Below the pieces are notes generated by a model that worked only from the letters and a program-made list of their open reading frames with translations, was not told the DNA's origin and did no database searches. Shown in pieces: positions 1 through 12,147 of a stretch of 64,000 nt of DNA (the first letter of the stretch is position 1; each line of letters opens with the position of its first letter). Both the position numbers and the translations under genes were made by a program. This DNA is from Adineta steineri. Lineage: Eukaryota > Rotifera > Eurotatoria > Adinetida > Adinetidae. The stretch covers positions 379,684 to 443,683 of the forward strand of contig CAJNOI010000077.1 in NCBI GenBank assembly GCA_905250115.1. The letters run 5' to 3'.

Positions 1-874
1 TATATGTAAACACATAGAGCGGTAAAGAATGAGAAGTAAAAAAATTATTTTACTTATGCTACACGTGACCATAAAAAAACTGTCAAGTCATTATTAACTT
101 GCCGACAGCGCATATCCTCACAAAAACACATAAGTTTCGCAATATGATGATGTAGTTATGAGTCATTGAGCAACATAATATTCAAAGTAAAGAATGAAAT
201 ACATAGACTTTTACATTATTTATTTTGGCCGTAATATGTTTAAAATTATGTTGCAAAAGAATCAGATCATTTTGATTCTATTTTGCTTTATGAATATTAA
301 AACTTTAATTTGTCACAGAAAATTAAGTTATCTTTTGACACAATGGCTTACACTAAAAAACTACTAATCATAATATTTGATATTATAGTTTCAATCACAC
401 TATATGAAACCGCTAATAACGACAATATTTAATTTTATACTTACAATTATTTTTTACTACCATTTTTTCCGCAAGATTATAAAAAAAATTATTTATAGTA
501 ACTTTCGAGAATGTTGCTAACGTATTTTATCTATCGACTGAAGTATCTTACAAGAATCATAATATTCAATGAATTACAAAATAAAAATATTGACATAATA
601 TTAAACAAGGATAAAACTTCAGTAATTATTGATTATACAATTATAACTATAAAAAAATCTGATAAAAATTGGAGAAGAATCCAAAATAATTTAAAAAAAG
701 GGAGTACGGCGTCATGATATTCGAAAAACAGAAATCAGATAAAATCTAAATTAGAATATTTATATACATCTATTAGCTTTATATATTAGTAAATGAATTT
801 TTATATATAAAAAATAAAGAACAGATCGTTCTTATGTCTTGAATACGGACAAACTTTTAAAGTTTATTATCGAG
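1..874. other. No gene recognised
   Basis: AT-rich sequence on the 3' side of the minus-strand PHM-like gene. I see no reading frame with recognisable protein content, no RNA gene and no clear repeat. A 68-codon open frame near 511-717 has low-complexity Lys/Ile/Asn content and no family resemblance, so I do not call it. Confidence 0.5.
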
Positions 875-3230
875 TTAGAATATAACAGCACTGTTTTTAT
901 CATTGATTATTATTGTTGTTAGTTTTGATTCCATCTTAATTATTGTGTCATCATTAGCAATCAAACTTGATGATGAGTCATCTTTGTCAACATCTGATTC
1001 TAATCGTATCAGTTTTTTCTCAGGATTTATCCAATTGGCAAATATTGAAACAATAGTAGTATCATTATTGTTTACATCAAGTGCGTTTTTATTCAAACAT
1101 ATATGAGTAATACAACAAATCATGAAACATAAGATAAGAATAGTAACCAATATAATCCATAAAACAACGAAAATTTCATGATTAAATGAAAATCGTTTTG
1201 TAGTTGCTAGTTTTAGACTATCAGGAGAAGCAAACATTTCTGTATCATCAATCATTAAAGATTCACCATTGTATAAAAGATTAGTAGAAGACGACTTTGA
1301 TCCATGCATACGATTTTGATGATCCTTTGATATAGGTGGTGAAAGTCTACTGTCTGTAGGAATAAGACTAAATACAAATAACAGCATTCATCTTCAATTA
1401 AAAACAGCTACAAATTTATATGACAGACATGTACGAATTATAGATCTATAATTTTTGCCATTACTTTTGGTTGACTTTGTATCTGTTCAGTAAAATTGTT
1501 TATTACAATAGCTTACTCTATCATACTTGAAACTTGATTATCCCAACATACAGGAAACGGAGATTGTTGATCAATGGTTTCTTGATTACTTGTTGGTATG
1601 TATGCATACATTACATAAATTTTACACATTTCATCGTTACGTGTTGTTCTAAGATTATAATATTATCTGATACATGTTCTACGAAAAAGACGTTCTTTTT
1701 ATTCTTACCCAGTGACAATAACTCGATCATCATTATTATCATATACACATTGACCAATCAAATAATCACCACTTTTAATATCAATCCGTAATAAAAGTGA
1801 AGTAAATGCTTGATATATCTGTGGAGAATCTTTGATAATCAATGTAACATTTCCATTACGTACTCGATATAACGAATTCACTCGTCCTATCAAATAAATA
1901 ATCGAGGTATATAAAATATATCTTTTACAACACTATTAGAAAAATTCATTATGGATTATTTTGGTAAAAATGTTTGATATTTTAATCATCGTTTTTGAGT
2001 TGTATCTAGATGTTGCGATGGTAATTGTAATGCTTAATGTACACTGACTTAATATCATTTAAGTTCTCATTTATTTAAGACGATGCGGTTTGATAACAAA
2101 CTGATTTCACTCGACAAATATCTGGTCGTGGCATCTACTTTTCTTTAATCTTTAGTTGATTTTTATCTAATCCAGCTGTTAACATTTCTTTTATTAAAAA
2201 TAATAATGACTACAAAACTATTATATCTCTATATACACGATTTATCATATAGCTTTTGTTTTAATATGAACTTCGATGACTGAAAACAAAAATGAATATA
2301 ATACAAACCCCTTATATGCGTATGACTAGCAGCAGCAAAAAAGAAAACAAGTTGTCCTGTATAATAACACGAAAAAGGAACTTGAATAGCTAAAAAGAAA
2401 TACTCAATAACTAAAATATTTTCTATCTATTGTTTTTTGATTACTTTCCGTTTTTGGTGGCAATATAATATCACTTGAACCAGTCAATAAAATATTAGCA
2501 TGATATTTACAACTTAAACAAAAATATAGAATATACTTACGGTTTTCGAGTCATAAATAATTAAAGTCCAAAATTATCTCTTTTGCCAATGAATAAATAA
2601 TGAATATTAATGATAATATATTTATGTGGAGTATTACGTCCAACAGCAAAACCAACACCTAAATATAATATATATATATAAATTTTCTTCAACATTTTAA
2701 TTTAACTGACAAAACCTTTTAGTAATAATGATAATGTAGGTTTACTATGAGACCATTCATAAAGAATCACTGCTGAACTAATACATGGTTGATGTCTAGT
2801 CCTATATAAATAATGTTATATGAGCAAATCAAAGACGCAATCAAAGAACAAACGAAGACGATTCGTTCGAATATGGAATAGAACAAGTAAATGTAAGCAG
2901 ATGATGAGTAGTAGTTAAATTAATTAATGGAAAAAATCCAACTAAAATTTAAAATATTGAATTTATTTAAATAAAAAAACTAAATTCATCTTACTAATGA
3001 ATAATTCTTCATCAGGTATTTTATATTGAATATACATGTTTTGATCATTCTAGAAGAAAAATAAATAACGTACAAAATTTTTCTTGGACTTTTCTATGAA
3101 CTTTTATTGTTTCGAAACCTTTCATTGTAATATTAACAGAAAAAATATCATCTTGATCTGACATATTTGTTGATTGATCACAATTGATCACAGTAATAAG
3201 AAGAATTGTAATAAAATGAATGATAAACAT
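875..3230 (-). CDS. PHM: PHM-like peptidylglycine alpha-hydroxylating monooxygenase, membrane-anchored, with an in-frame stop
   Basis: Copper monooxygenase of the neuropeptide-amidation pathway, expected in secretory vesicles; it hydroxylates the C-terminal glycine of peptides. Ten exons join in phase: about 3102-3230, 2995-3049, 2854-2941, 2716-2801, 2541-2658, 2445-2512, 2309-2389, 1709-1886, 1517-1648 and 875-1367. The first exon encodes a signal peptide (MFIIHFITILLITVINC). CuH ligands are the THH motif (exon 3) and the His of INIHY (exon 5). CuM ligands are HTH (exon 7) and the Met of NDEMC (exon 9). YRVRNG, SPQIYQAF and ILYEW also match the family. The last exon adds one transmembrane segment and an acidic tail. 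No lyase (PAL) domain follows, as in insect PHM-only enzymes. Oddity: exon 5 has an in-frame TAA (plus-strand 2561-2563, codon about 152) between well-aligned segments, so this is either a pseudogene or a sequence error. The exact donor of exon 1 is uncertain. Identity is strong; functionality is doubtful. Confidence 0.86.
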
Positions 3231-4722
3231 TTTAAAACTAGTATTTTTTTATTATATGACTTATTTGTCTATATGTATTGATATAAATCATGTTGCGTTA
3301 CTTGTTTATTTCGACGTCTGTTTTTTGTCAAAGCAAAAAATATGATATATAGTATAAGACGATGTAAAACACACCCGTTTGAGTTAAGGACTACTAAACA
3401 AAAAGAAAACAAAAATAAGTATCAATGATTATCATCTTGAAATCACCGATTTCAATGTATCGAAAAGGTAGACATTTTCTCATAGCAGTTTCAAATGAAT
3501 TTTTCAAAGTAGAGAATCTTTTATTTTGTTTTAATCAAGAAAAAATTTCATATATAATAATTTTGTTGAAGACTAGACAATATACTTCAATGGTTCAATT
3601 TCGAATAGATTCTCAAGAAAATGATTGTAATAATATCTTCATTCTTTCTTGGAGAAGTAAATTATAAAAAGAGTTAAATTCCTTCGATAGAAGCTTGGTA
3701 TATTGTTGTTTACGTTACAAGAATAAAAAACTAGTTGTGATTGTTATTATTCAAAAATTATATTTGTTAAGCGTTGCTTCTAGCTTAACTGACTGTAATT
3801 TCATCATGCTGGTTTTCATACAAATATTTGAGAAAAAAAATCAGATGAATATCTTATACCAATAAATAATGCACGATTCTTTACAAGAGTGTAATTTAGT
3901 TATTTTTATAAGGACGTAAAAGATTTCGAACAATTTATCTCTAATAAGAACATTATCACTTTATATTTTTATATAAAATAATAATTACTAATCAATAAAG
4001 AGAAATAGAACAATTATTTTATTGTCTTTTTGGGTAATAAAAAGAATTTAATATCTATTAATCTTTATCTATTATCTTTATAATGTTCGACAAAAATGTT
4101 GTTGAATCTAATTTTGATATTCTTTTCTGTAAAATTCTGATGATAAAACAAAAATAAAAAAGTAATCATTGAAGGAATAAATGAAATAAAATAACCAAGA
4201 ATCTTTTGTTGAATTCATACATTTGAATACACAAGTAAAAATTAATCGTGGTAATACGAGAAGAGGATATAGGTGTGGCTGTGTGTTAAACTACTAGTTA
4301 TACCTACATCCACATCCACCTATTCTTCGAGTTTTTTTCCAACGATTTATAATAAAGAACACCATAAAGCGAAGTTTTTTCTTGATTACTTCGATTTCTA
4401 TTCTACCTCTGATAACATACTTCTACTTTCTTTTTTTTATTTGCCACCAATGTCGTTATCTATTTTACGCTGTTCTTTTATTTTTCTACAACAAAAGAGA
4501 CTGATAAAAATATAATTTAATTTGGAGACAAAGTAAAGTGAGTAGAATAAAGGTAACAGTTATTCTCTTGTATAAATTTCTCATGTTGAAAGCTCTAACA
4601 AAAGAAGCTCATGATGACAGCACTTCTACTACTGTTAATATTACAACAACAATGGTTAAAATGTATTTTAGATTTTTAAAGAAAACTTACACAATCGAAA
4701 TTGTTCTATCTTCTTGGTTAAC
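3231..4722. other. Intergenic, one telomere-like palindrome
   Basis: Between the divergent starts of the PHM-like gene and the first ART-NHL gene, so it probably holds both promoters. The only structure I can name is the G-rich/C-rich palindrome at 4271-4320. Open frames at 3425-3667 and 4273-4515 look non-coding and resemble no family I know. Confidence 0.45.
4271..4320. repeat. Telomere-like palindrome 1
   Basis: Left arm GGTGTGGCTGTGTG (4271-4284), AT-rich spacer, right arm of CCACATCCAC type (4301-4320). One member of the dispersed TGTGGG/CCCACA family described in the findings. Confidence 0.6.
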
Positions 4723-7700
4723 ATGGATAGTACTAGTTTATCAACTGATGTCTCTCACGGTAAATCTGAGGAGATGCATCTTGAAATTTTCTGTCTACTC
4801 TGGCTCGATGCTAGTTCAAGTACTAAAGAAGGTCGTGATACTGAACCAAAATTACGTGCTATCATTAATCATCTTAAGAAATTTCATGATACAGCCCAAT
4901 GTCAAAAATATATTCATGAACGATCAACAAAAGAACGAGTAGTTATGATTGTTAGTGGAAGATTAGGACGAGAAATAGTTCCTTCTATTCATCATCTTAG
5001 ACAAGTTATATCGATTTATGTATATTGTATGGATAAGGAAGGGAACGAAAAATGGGCTCGAAACTATAAAAAAGTAAAAATTAAACTGAATCTTTTAGAT
5101 TTCTATTATATGATTTATTTTTTCGTTGTTAGATAAAAGCTGTTGTAACTGATCTTGATGAACTTGTTTCTCGAATTAAAGCTGATCATAAAATTCAAAA
5201 GATGGTTGAAGAACCATTATCAATTAATATTTTTACTAAAGGTGGTGGTGCAGGTAGTTCGACAACAGGATTAAATGGTGAATTTGTTTTTTCACAAATT
5301 CTCATTGATTTTCTTATCCAACTGCAATATACCGAAGATGATAAACAAGAACTTATTGATCTTTGTAAAAAACAATATAAAGGTAATAGCGACGAATTGA
5401 GTAATATTCGTGAATTTCAAGAAGAATATTCATCTAACAAAGTTGTATGGTGGTATACACGAGAATCGTTTCTTTACAAGACTCTTAATGCTGCTCTTCG
5501 TACCCCAGCAGATATTCATACAATATTTTTATTTCGTAAATATATCGCTGATATTCAACATCAATTAAAGTGGCATCAAGCTAGAAAACGTCTTCGAGTT
5601 TATCGAAGTCAAATGATATCAAATAATGAACTGGAAACTTTGAAACAAAATCGTGGTAAATTCATTTCTGTTAATTCATTTTTTTCTACCAGTTTTAATA
5701 AACAGCAAGCTCTATCATTTCTGAACGATTCTAATAATACAGAAAATTTAGAAGCAATATTATTTCAAATCGATGCTGATCCCAAGATGGCAATTACGAA
5801 ACCATTTGCTGATATCACTGAATTTAGTGAATTTAAAGACGAGGCAGAAGTGCTTTTCATGTTGGGTTCCATTTTTCGACTGGATAGTGTCAAGCATAGC
5901 AGAAATGATCAAGTATGGATCATTGAAATGACATTGTGCAATGATGAAGAAAATGACTTGAAACAAATTCTCATAGACATGAAAGAGGAATTTATGAGTG
6001 AAGGAATAAATCTCCAAACATTAGCAAAAATATTATGGGGAATGAGCCAAATTGATTTAGCTAAAAAATACTTTATGCGTTTGTTAGAACAACTTCCAAT
6101 TAACAACCCTTTCCGTATTGATTTGTATCAAGACCTGAGCAGACTTGAAGCACATGCTGGTCATCTTGACAATAGTATCGAATGGCGCCGAAAAGCAAAT
6201 GAACTGAAAAAAAAGCTTCAATCTACTTCTTACAGCATTAGTAAACCAAAGAATCCTTTTAGTAAGTTCACCGATAGAAAATCTAGTATATTGAAAAACT
6301 CTTTTATTACAAAGGAGAAGAAATTATACAGAATGGCTTTAATTGACAATAATTTATATACATTGTACATTATAAATATAATTAGTTCCTTTGTAATAGG
6401 TCATACTAATATAATGGATGAGTTTTTCATGATTGTTTCTTATAGTGACGATTATAAATTGTGATAGTCATGATCAAAAAGAGAATGATCTCAACAATCT
6501 CTAATGAGATTGAGGAAATTATATAATAATCAAATAAAATCATTTCAATTGAAAAAAATTGAAGAATAAAAAGAGAAAAGAAATAAAATAAGAATTGAAA
6601 CAAGGAAAAACAGAAAAATCTCAATCGAAAGAAATAAAATAAAATGAAATTGATTTTTATTAAATTAAAACCAAGCAAATGAGATAAATTGATTTTAAAA
6701 GAAAAAGGAAATTTCATTTTGAATAAAAAAGCGAATTTTCTCTTGGAAAAAATTTCAGTATGATATACTTATATTGATAAACTTCAAAATAACTCGTTTT
6801 TCTTTCAGATTTTTATTTAGCAAAAAAATAGTCAACCAAATCTTTTCTAATTTCCAATTTCTTTTCTTTTCCAATTAAATCTTTGACAATTTGTTTCACA
6901 AATAAATTATTTTTCAATAAAAAATTATTTTTTCTCAAATTTGTCATTCGACAAAATATAAATTTCAAATTCTTTTTTTCTTTTTAAAACAAAATATTTC
7001 TTCATTTTATTTTAAGAAAATTTATTCAAAATAAATCTTTGCTTTTTTCTTCGATCAAAAAAAAATTTTCTTCTCCTTCTAAAATGTGTTATTTTTATCA
7101 ATTTCTAGAGCCAAAACTTAACAAATGGAAACGAAATGCCATCACTGTGGCTGGCAGAAATGGATGGGGACAAGGAATAAATCAACTCTATCACCCTCTT
7201 GAAATCTTTATTGATGGAAGGAAAAATATTTTCATTGCTGATTTCTCCAATAATCGTATTGTTGAATGGAAATATAATGCGAAAGAAGGACAAATCATTG
7301 CAGGTGGAAATGGATATGGAAATCGAATGGATCAATTGAATAATCCAACAGATGTGATTGTTGATCAACAAAACCATTCGATCGTCATTGCTGATTGTGG
7401 AAACAGACGAGTGATTCGATGGTTGAATCAAAATCAACAAATTCTTATTCACAATATTGATTGTTGTGGCCTGGCAATGGATAAACATGGATTTCTTTAT
7501 ATTTCTGATTCAAAGAAGAATGAAGTGAGACGATGGAAAATGGGAGAATATAACAACGAAGGAGTTGTAGTGACAGGTGGAAATGGACAAGGAAATCGAC
7601 TTAATCAACTCAATTGGCCTACTTATATCTTTGTTGATGAAGAACAATCTGTTTATGTATCAGATCAAAATAATCATCGTGTGATGAAATGGAGAAAAGA

Positions 7701-8007
7701 TGCAAAAGAAGGAAGAATTGTGGCCGGAGGAAATGGTCGAGGAGAAAAGCTCAATCAATTATCTTTACCTGAAGGAGTAATTGTTGATGATTTGGGTCAT
7801 ATCTATGTGGCAGATTGTTATAATCATCGAGTAATGCGTTGGTGCGAAGGAAAAGAAGAAGGTGAAATTGTTGTTGGTGGAAATGGTGGAGGAAATCAAT
7901 CAAATCAATTGAATTATCCCCGTGGTTTATCTTTTGATGATGAAGGAAATCTTTATGTTGCTGATACGATAAATCATCGAATTGAAAAATTTGAAATAAT
8001 ATTGTGA
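4723..8007 (+). CDS. ART-TPR-NHL fusion protein (gene A)
   Basis: Predicted 792 residues from exons 4723-5073, 5133-6261 and 7109-8007; junction phases 0 and 1 both match. Residues 1-140 are an N-terminal region common in rotifer ART proteins (GRLGREIVP, HHLRQV). Residues about 220-385 are an arginine-type NAD ADP-ribosyltransferase with the R-S-E signature: Arg275 (VYRSQ), Ser-Thr-Ser 302-304, and catalytic E354-A-E356. Residues about 410-480 form a TPR-like helical pair. The third exon is a six-bladed NHL propeller (repeated VAGGNG, YVAD and NHRVMKW elements). The ATG at 4723 is the first in frame. The ART exon reads on past its donor AG|GTAAGT at 6262 and would stop at 6464, so splicing to NHL rests on donor, acceptor and phase match. 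The intron 6262-7108 is homologous to the introns of genes E and G. The ART half is closest to ART-TPR proteins, unlike the other four ART modules here. Confidence 0.82.
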
Positions 8008-9482
8008 ATAAAATTTCGATTTCGAATAAAAGGAAAAGAAATTTTTTGTTAAATAAAAATTGACAAATAAAAATAAAAGAAATAGCTAAACTTTATTGAA
8101 AATCAATGAAAAAAATCGGATGAAATTTGGAGAAATGTATTGATAACAAAAGAACGAGGAAAAGTCATTTTGGTTCTTTTTCCTTCAAAATCGAATTTAA
8201 TCTGACAATTTTGATTAAAAAATTCGAATAAATAGATGTTAAATTCTTCATTTTTTTGTTGAATTTTACCGAAGAAAAGAAAAGGAAAGAATTTTTTAGT
8301 TTGAATTGAATTGAAACAATTAAGATTCTTTGAAAAAAAGATTTTATGCTTGATAAAGTTCTATTTGAATATTTTTATGTTTTTCAATTTGACAGAATTG
8401 GAGAATTATTCAAAAATTGAGAAGAAAAGAAATATTTTATGAAAACTTGATAATAAAAATCGAATTGAAATCGAATTTTGTTGAAAAGATCTTTTTTAAT
8501 AAATTAATAGATTTTATCATTTGAAAATGAAATTATCTTCATCTATAACTATAACTTATAACTTTATTGTGAGTGAGGGTGTGGATGTGGATATTATATA
8601 TTGATATTGTATCCACAACCACACCCAAATATCACCAATTTCTTCGTCAAAATTTTAGCGATTTTGACATCATGAATTTTTAAAAGAAGAGAATAGTGTA
8701 CGATAATTTCGCAATGAGAACGTAAGTATTAACATAACGACGACAATATGTTGTTACTGTTCTTATTCATTTCACCGTTATCGATAAGAAAAATGAAAAA
8801 GAACGTATGCAAACAAACTACAAAACTAAAGTCGTAATATAAACTCCATATTCATCCTCGACATTTGTTAATCATATATAAACATGATTATACGTATAAA
8901 TGAATTGAACAAAATACTTTTTTTCGAATAAATTTCGTTTAGAAAAATAGACAGAAACTAACGGAATCAAATGCATTGGAAGTATAACTGATATTATGAA
9001 TTATAGGTTTTGCAATGGCTATACTCATTAATCCTTATCTTTTTTTTTGTTTTCTTTTTCAGGTAAAATGACATGCGCATTAGATAATGATAAAAGAAAA
9101 TATCGAGTAAATATATAAAAATAGCCCAGTGATAACAAACGACAGTACGCCTATATTTATGCAAAATGTGTATCATATATATAAATAGTACACCTAACAA
9201 AAAGAAAAGTAATCTTTCGAAATATAATATTTTTACTCCTTATCACATAGTAAACGCATCTTCGATTAAACGACTATTCAACATAAATAAGGTATGAAAT
9301 GGCGCAAAGTTTTTTGGTGTTTTCGTTCAAAAGAATAAAATACTGTTTGAATATCTATATTCTAATTCGAGATGTACAGAGTAAAGACTTGACTTTAGAA
9401 TATCTTTTGAGAAAATAAAATAAGTTTATATCTTAAATGACAATAATATTTTTTCTGTTAATAGTGACATTCGTTGCATGAC
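8008..9482. other. Intergenic, one palindrome
   Basis: 3' flank of gene A followed by AT-rich DNA up to the P450. It holds the palindrome at 8575-8627. A 68-codon minus-strand open frame at 8994-9200 has no recognisable content. Confidence 0.45.
8575..8627. repeat. Telomere-like palindrome 2
   Basis: Left arm GAGGGTGTGGATGTGG, spacer starting ATATTATATATTGATATTG, right arm ATCCACAACCACACCC. The spacer resembles that of palindrome 4 at 14669. Confidence 0.75.
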
Positions 9483-11094
9483 ATGTTAATTCTATTGATT
9501 TTCAGTGTAATTATTTTATTAATCTTATATATTAAAAATAAATATTTTACTCTGCGTGATCATATACTTGGCTTATCACCACATTTTCTCTTTGGAAATG
9601 TAATTCAATCAGGATTTGTGTATGGTCGATCTCGAGCTCAAATCTTTGAAGAATACAAACAACGTTATGGTGATATTTTTCAATTTTTCTTTGGTCCTAT
9701 ACGTTTGATTGTCGTTAGTAATACTACTGATGTTCAACATATATTTACTCATCGAAATATTTATGAACAAGGTTATCTTTTTACCGAACAGTTTTCTGTT
9801 CTTTTTCCAAGTGGATTCATTACTCTCACAGGTTAACTTAGATCTTTATTTATGAAGTAAAAATTTCTTTTTCTTCATTGATATATATATAGGATCGAAA
9901 CACAAACGACATGCAGCAATCGCAATGCCTTTATTTCGTCGTGCTAGAATCATTGATAATTTTGATTTGATCGTCGATTGTACTGATAAACTTTTATCTA
10001 ATTGGCGTATTAGTTCAAGTCAACATATACATTGTGATATTGTTGCACAATGTCAAAATCTTCTACTTCAAATATTTGGTTTAATTAGTTTTGATTACGA
10101 TTTGGAAGCACTTGATCAAGACGATCCAAGCAAGAATGAGCTAACAAAGGCGCTACACGACTTCATGAGTGCATGTGAATTGGTTTTAGTTGCACCACGT
10201 ATTTTAGGAGTTATGTATACAAAATTAAGTCGTCGACATCGACGAGCAAAATCTATTATTACACGATATATATATCAAATGATTGATAATGAAATGACTG
10301 CAAGTGAAGAATCTAGAGCACAACGAAAGAGGACATGTTTAATTGCTTCATTAATCGCTTCATTGCAAGAAGATGAAGAAATGGAAGCAAAAAAAAGTGA
10401 GAATGAGAAAAAAGGTAAACTCTCATTTATTAAGTTCATAAATTTCATTGTTTTAATTTCGTAAATAGGTCTCTCACGAGCAGAAGTATTACAAGAAATG
10501 TTAGCTTTTATGATTGCTGGTTTTGAAACAACATCTACTGCTTTAGCTTGGTTTATTCATTTTATGAGTAAATATCCACATGTACAACAAAAGATCAAAG
10601 AAGAATTGATAAAGACTGGTGGCGAACAAGATTTAACATTAAATCGACTTGATTCTTTAGTTTATTTGGATTGTGCTATTAATGAATCACTTCGTTATGC
10701 TCCACCTGCTGATGGAACTATGCGAACATTAATCGCTGATGATCGTCTTCCTGAATGTGGTATTCACTTACATAAAGGTGACAATATATTCATTCCATTT
10801 TATAATTTGGCACACGATGAACGATATTGGTCAATTGATCCTAAACTCTTTTATCCAGAAAGATTTTTAAATGAAGATAAAAATCATCATCTTTATGCAT
10901 TGATCCCGTTTGGTAGTGGACATCGTCAGTGTATTGGACAAGATTTAGCTCGATTCGAACTAAAAGTCATTATAGCAAGAATGATGCAACAGGTAACATT
11001 TATTGATGGTGGACCAACAGTCAATTCAGGTGGACATATAACAAGTATGACTATTCTACCGAAAAATGTTGGTGTCGGTATCGAGTTCGCCTAA
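9483..11094 (+). CDS. Cytochrome P450 monooxygenase
   Basis: Microsomal-type P450 of 498 residues from exons 9483-9831, 9893-10414 and 10469-11094, both junctions in phase 1. The N-terminus is a hydrophobic ER anchor (LILLIFSVIILLILY). Landmarks: I-helix oxygen-binding motif AGFETTS (residues 307-313), K-helix ExxR E363-S-L-R366, PERF (420-423), and the heme-binding loop FGSGHRQCIG with Cys445 as thiolate ligand. The length is normal for a eukaryotic P450. The CYP clan cannot be fixed by eye; CYP3-clan-like is a guess, and the substrate is unknown. The gene lies inside the ART-NHL cluster on the same strand, with no sign of functional linkage. It looks complete and intact. Confidence 0.95.
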
Positions 11095-12147
11095 TTCAAA
11101 TACGTAGTTTTTTTATTCCATACATTGTAATAGATTTTGATTTAGAGAACATATTATTTAATAAACTAGTAAAAAATTTTTTATTCAATAGAAAATATTA
11201 ATATATTGTTCATTGTTATTGAAGTGAAAAAATTACGGTAGAAGTTTGTAGTTTTTCTGTGGATTTAAATAACCTTTCCCCCTTTCAGGACTGGTGGCCA
11301 CTATAATGGTCAGTGCTCGGAAAGCGCTTCAAATATCTAGATGTATACCATTTTCTATTCTGTTATTGTAACTGCTATTGCTCGAGTTAGCTATACGGAG
11401 GACCAATTCTGTTGAAAAGAATCGCGTTCCGAAAAGGTTAAGTGGATTAATAACAAACGCATAGTCTAAATGTGGATGTTCATTTTCATATCTATTATAA
11501 TTATAAAAGCGAACAAATCGAATGTATCATGTTAATTCTATTTCATTTGTTCTTCCATATAAAGTTAGAGATCAAAAACGATTCGATTCGAAACTATCTT
11601 TAAGAAACAAGTTAATATAAACAAAATCAAAGTAAAAAAGAATCGATTGATCTAATATTTATTTAGTAGAACTATCATTTTATTGTGAATAATCAAAGTC
11701 ACACAAACTCTAGTTTTATTAATAAAATACAATAGCACAAGAATGTATTCTCTATGTACATCATTTGATAGTATGTATTTAAATAATGATAAGACAAATG
11801 TAGTAAGACTGAATCATTTTATTTTATTTAAAAACAATATGTGTGAGGTTTCGTTCTGCCTAAGAACATCATCAGACACGTATAAGTGAAAGAAAAAGTT
11901 AGGTATTATATATACATATACTAGTATACATATGCTTTTCCAAATATTTTAAATACAAGGGAGAGAAAGATGAGTCATCTGTGTTCGAATGTTTGGATAA
12001 AACACATACATACTAGTTGAATAAAATAAAATGATTCATAGTCTTATTATATTTGTGTCTTATCATTATAATACACACGAATAGCTTTTATTTATTTATA
12101 GATTATTTATTGTGCTTTGTTACTCGAAAATGTTCTTTCATATAAAC
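11095..12147. other. Intergenic, partly duplicated upstream of gene K
   Basis: From about 11631 to the start of gene C this region is similar to 47871-48319 upstream of gene K, including a polypyrimidine acceptor-like TTTATTTATAG about 45 nt before the start codon. That site could be a 5'-UTR intron acceptor or a spliced-leader trans-splice acceptor. I see no gene. Confidence 0.5.

Noticed and set aside
875-1106. Plus-strand frame opposite the last PHM exon
   Set aside because: Antisense shadow of a well-supported coding exon.
4538-4942. 134-codon frame overlapping the first exon of gene A
   Set aside because: Shadow frame: the overlapping frame encodes the conserved ART-family N-terminus.
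11279-11450. Weak inverted similarity CCTTTCC / GGAAAGG-type around 11280-11440
   Set aside because: Matches are short and interrupted, with no defined ends.
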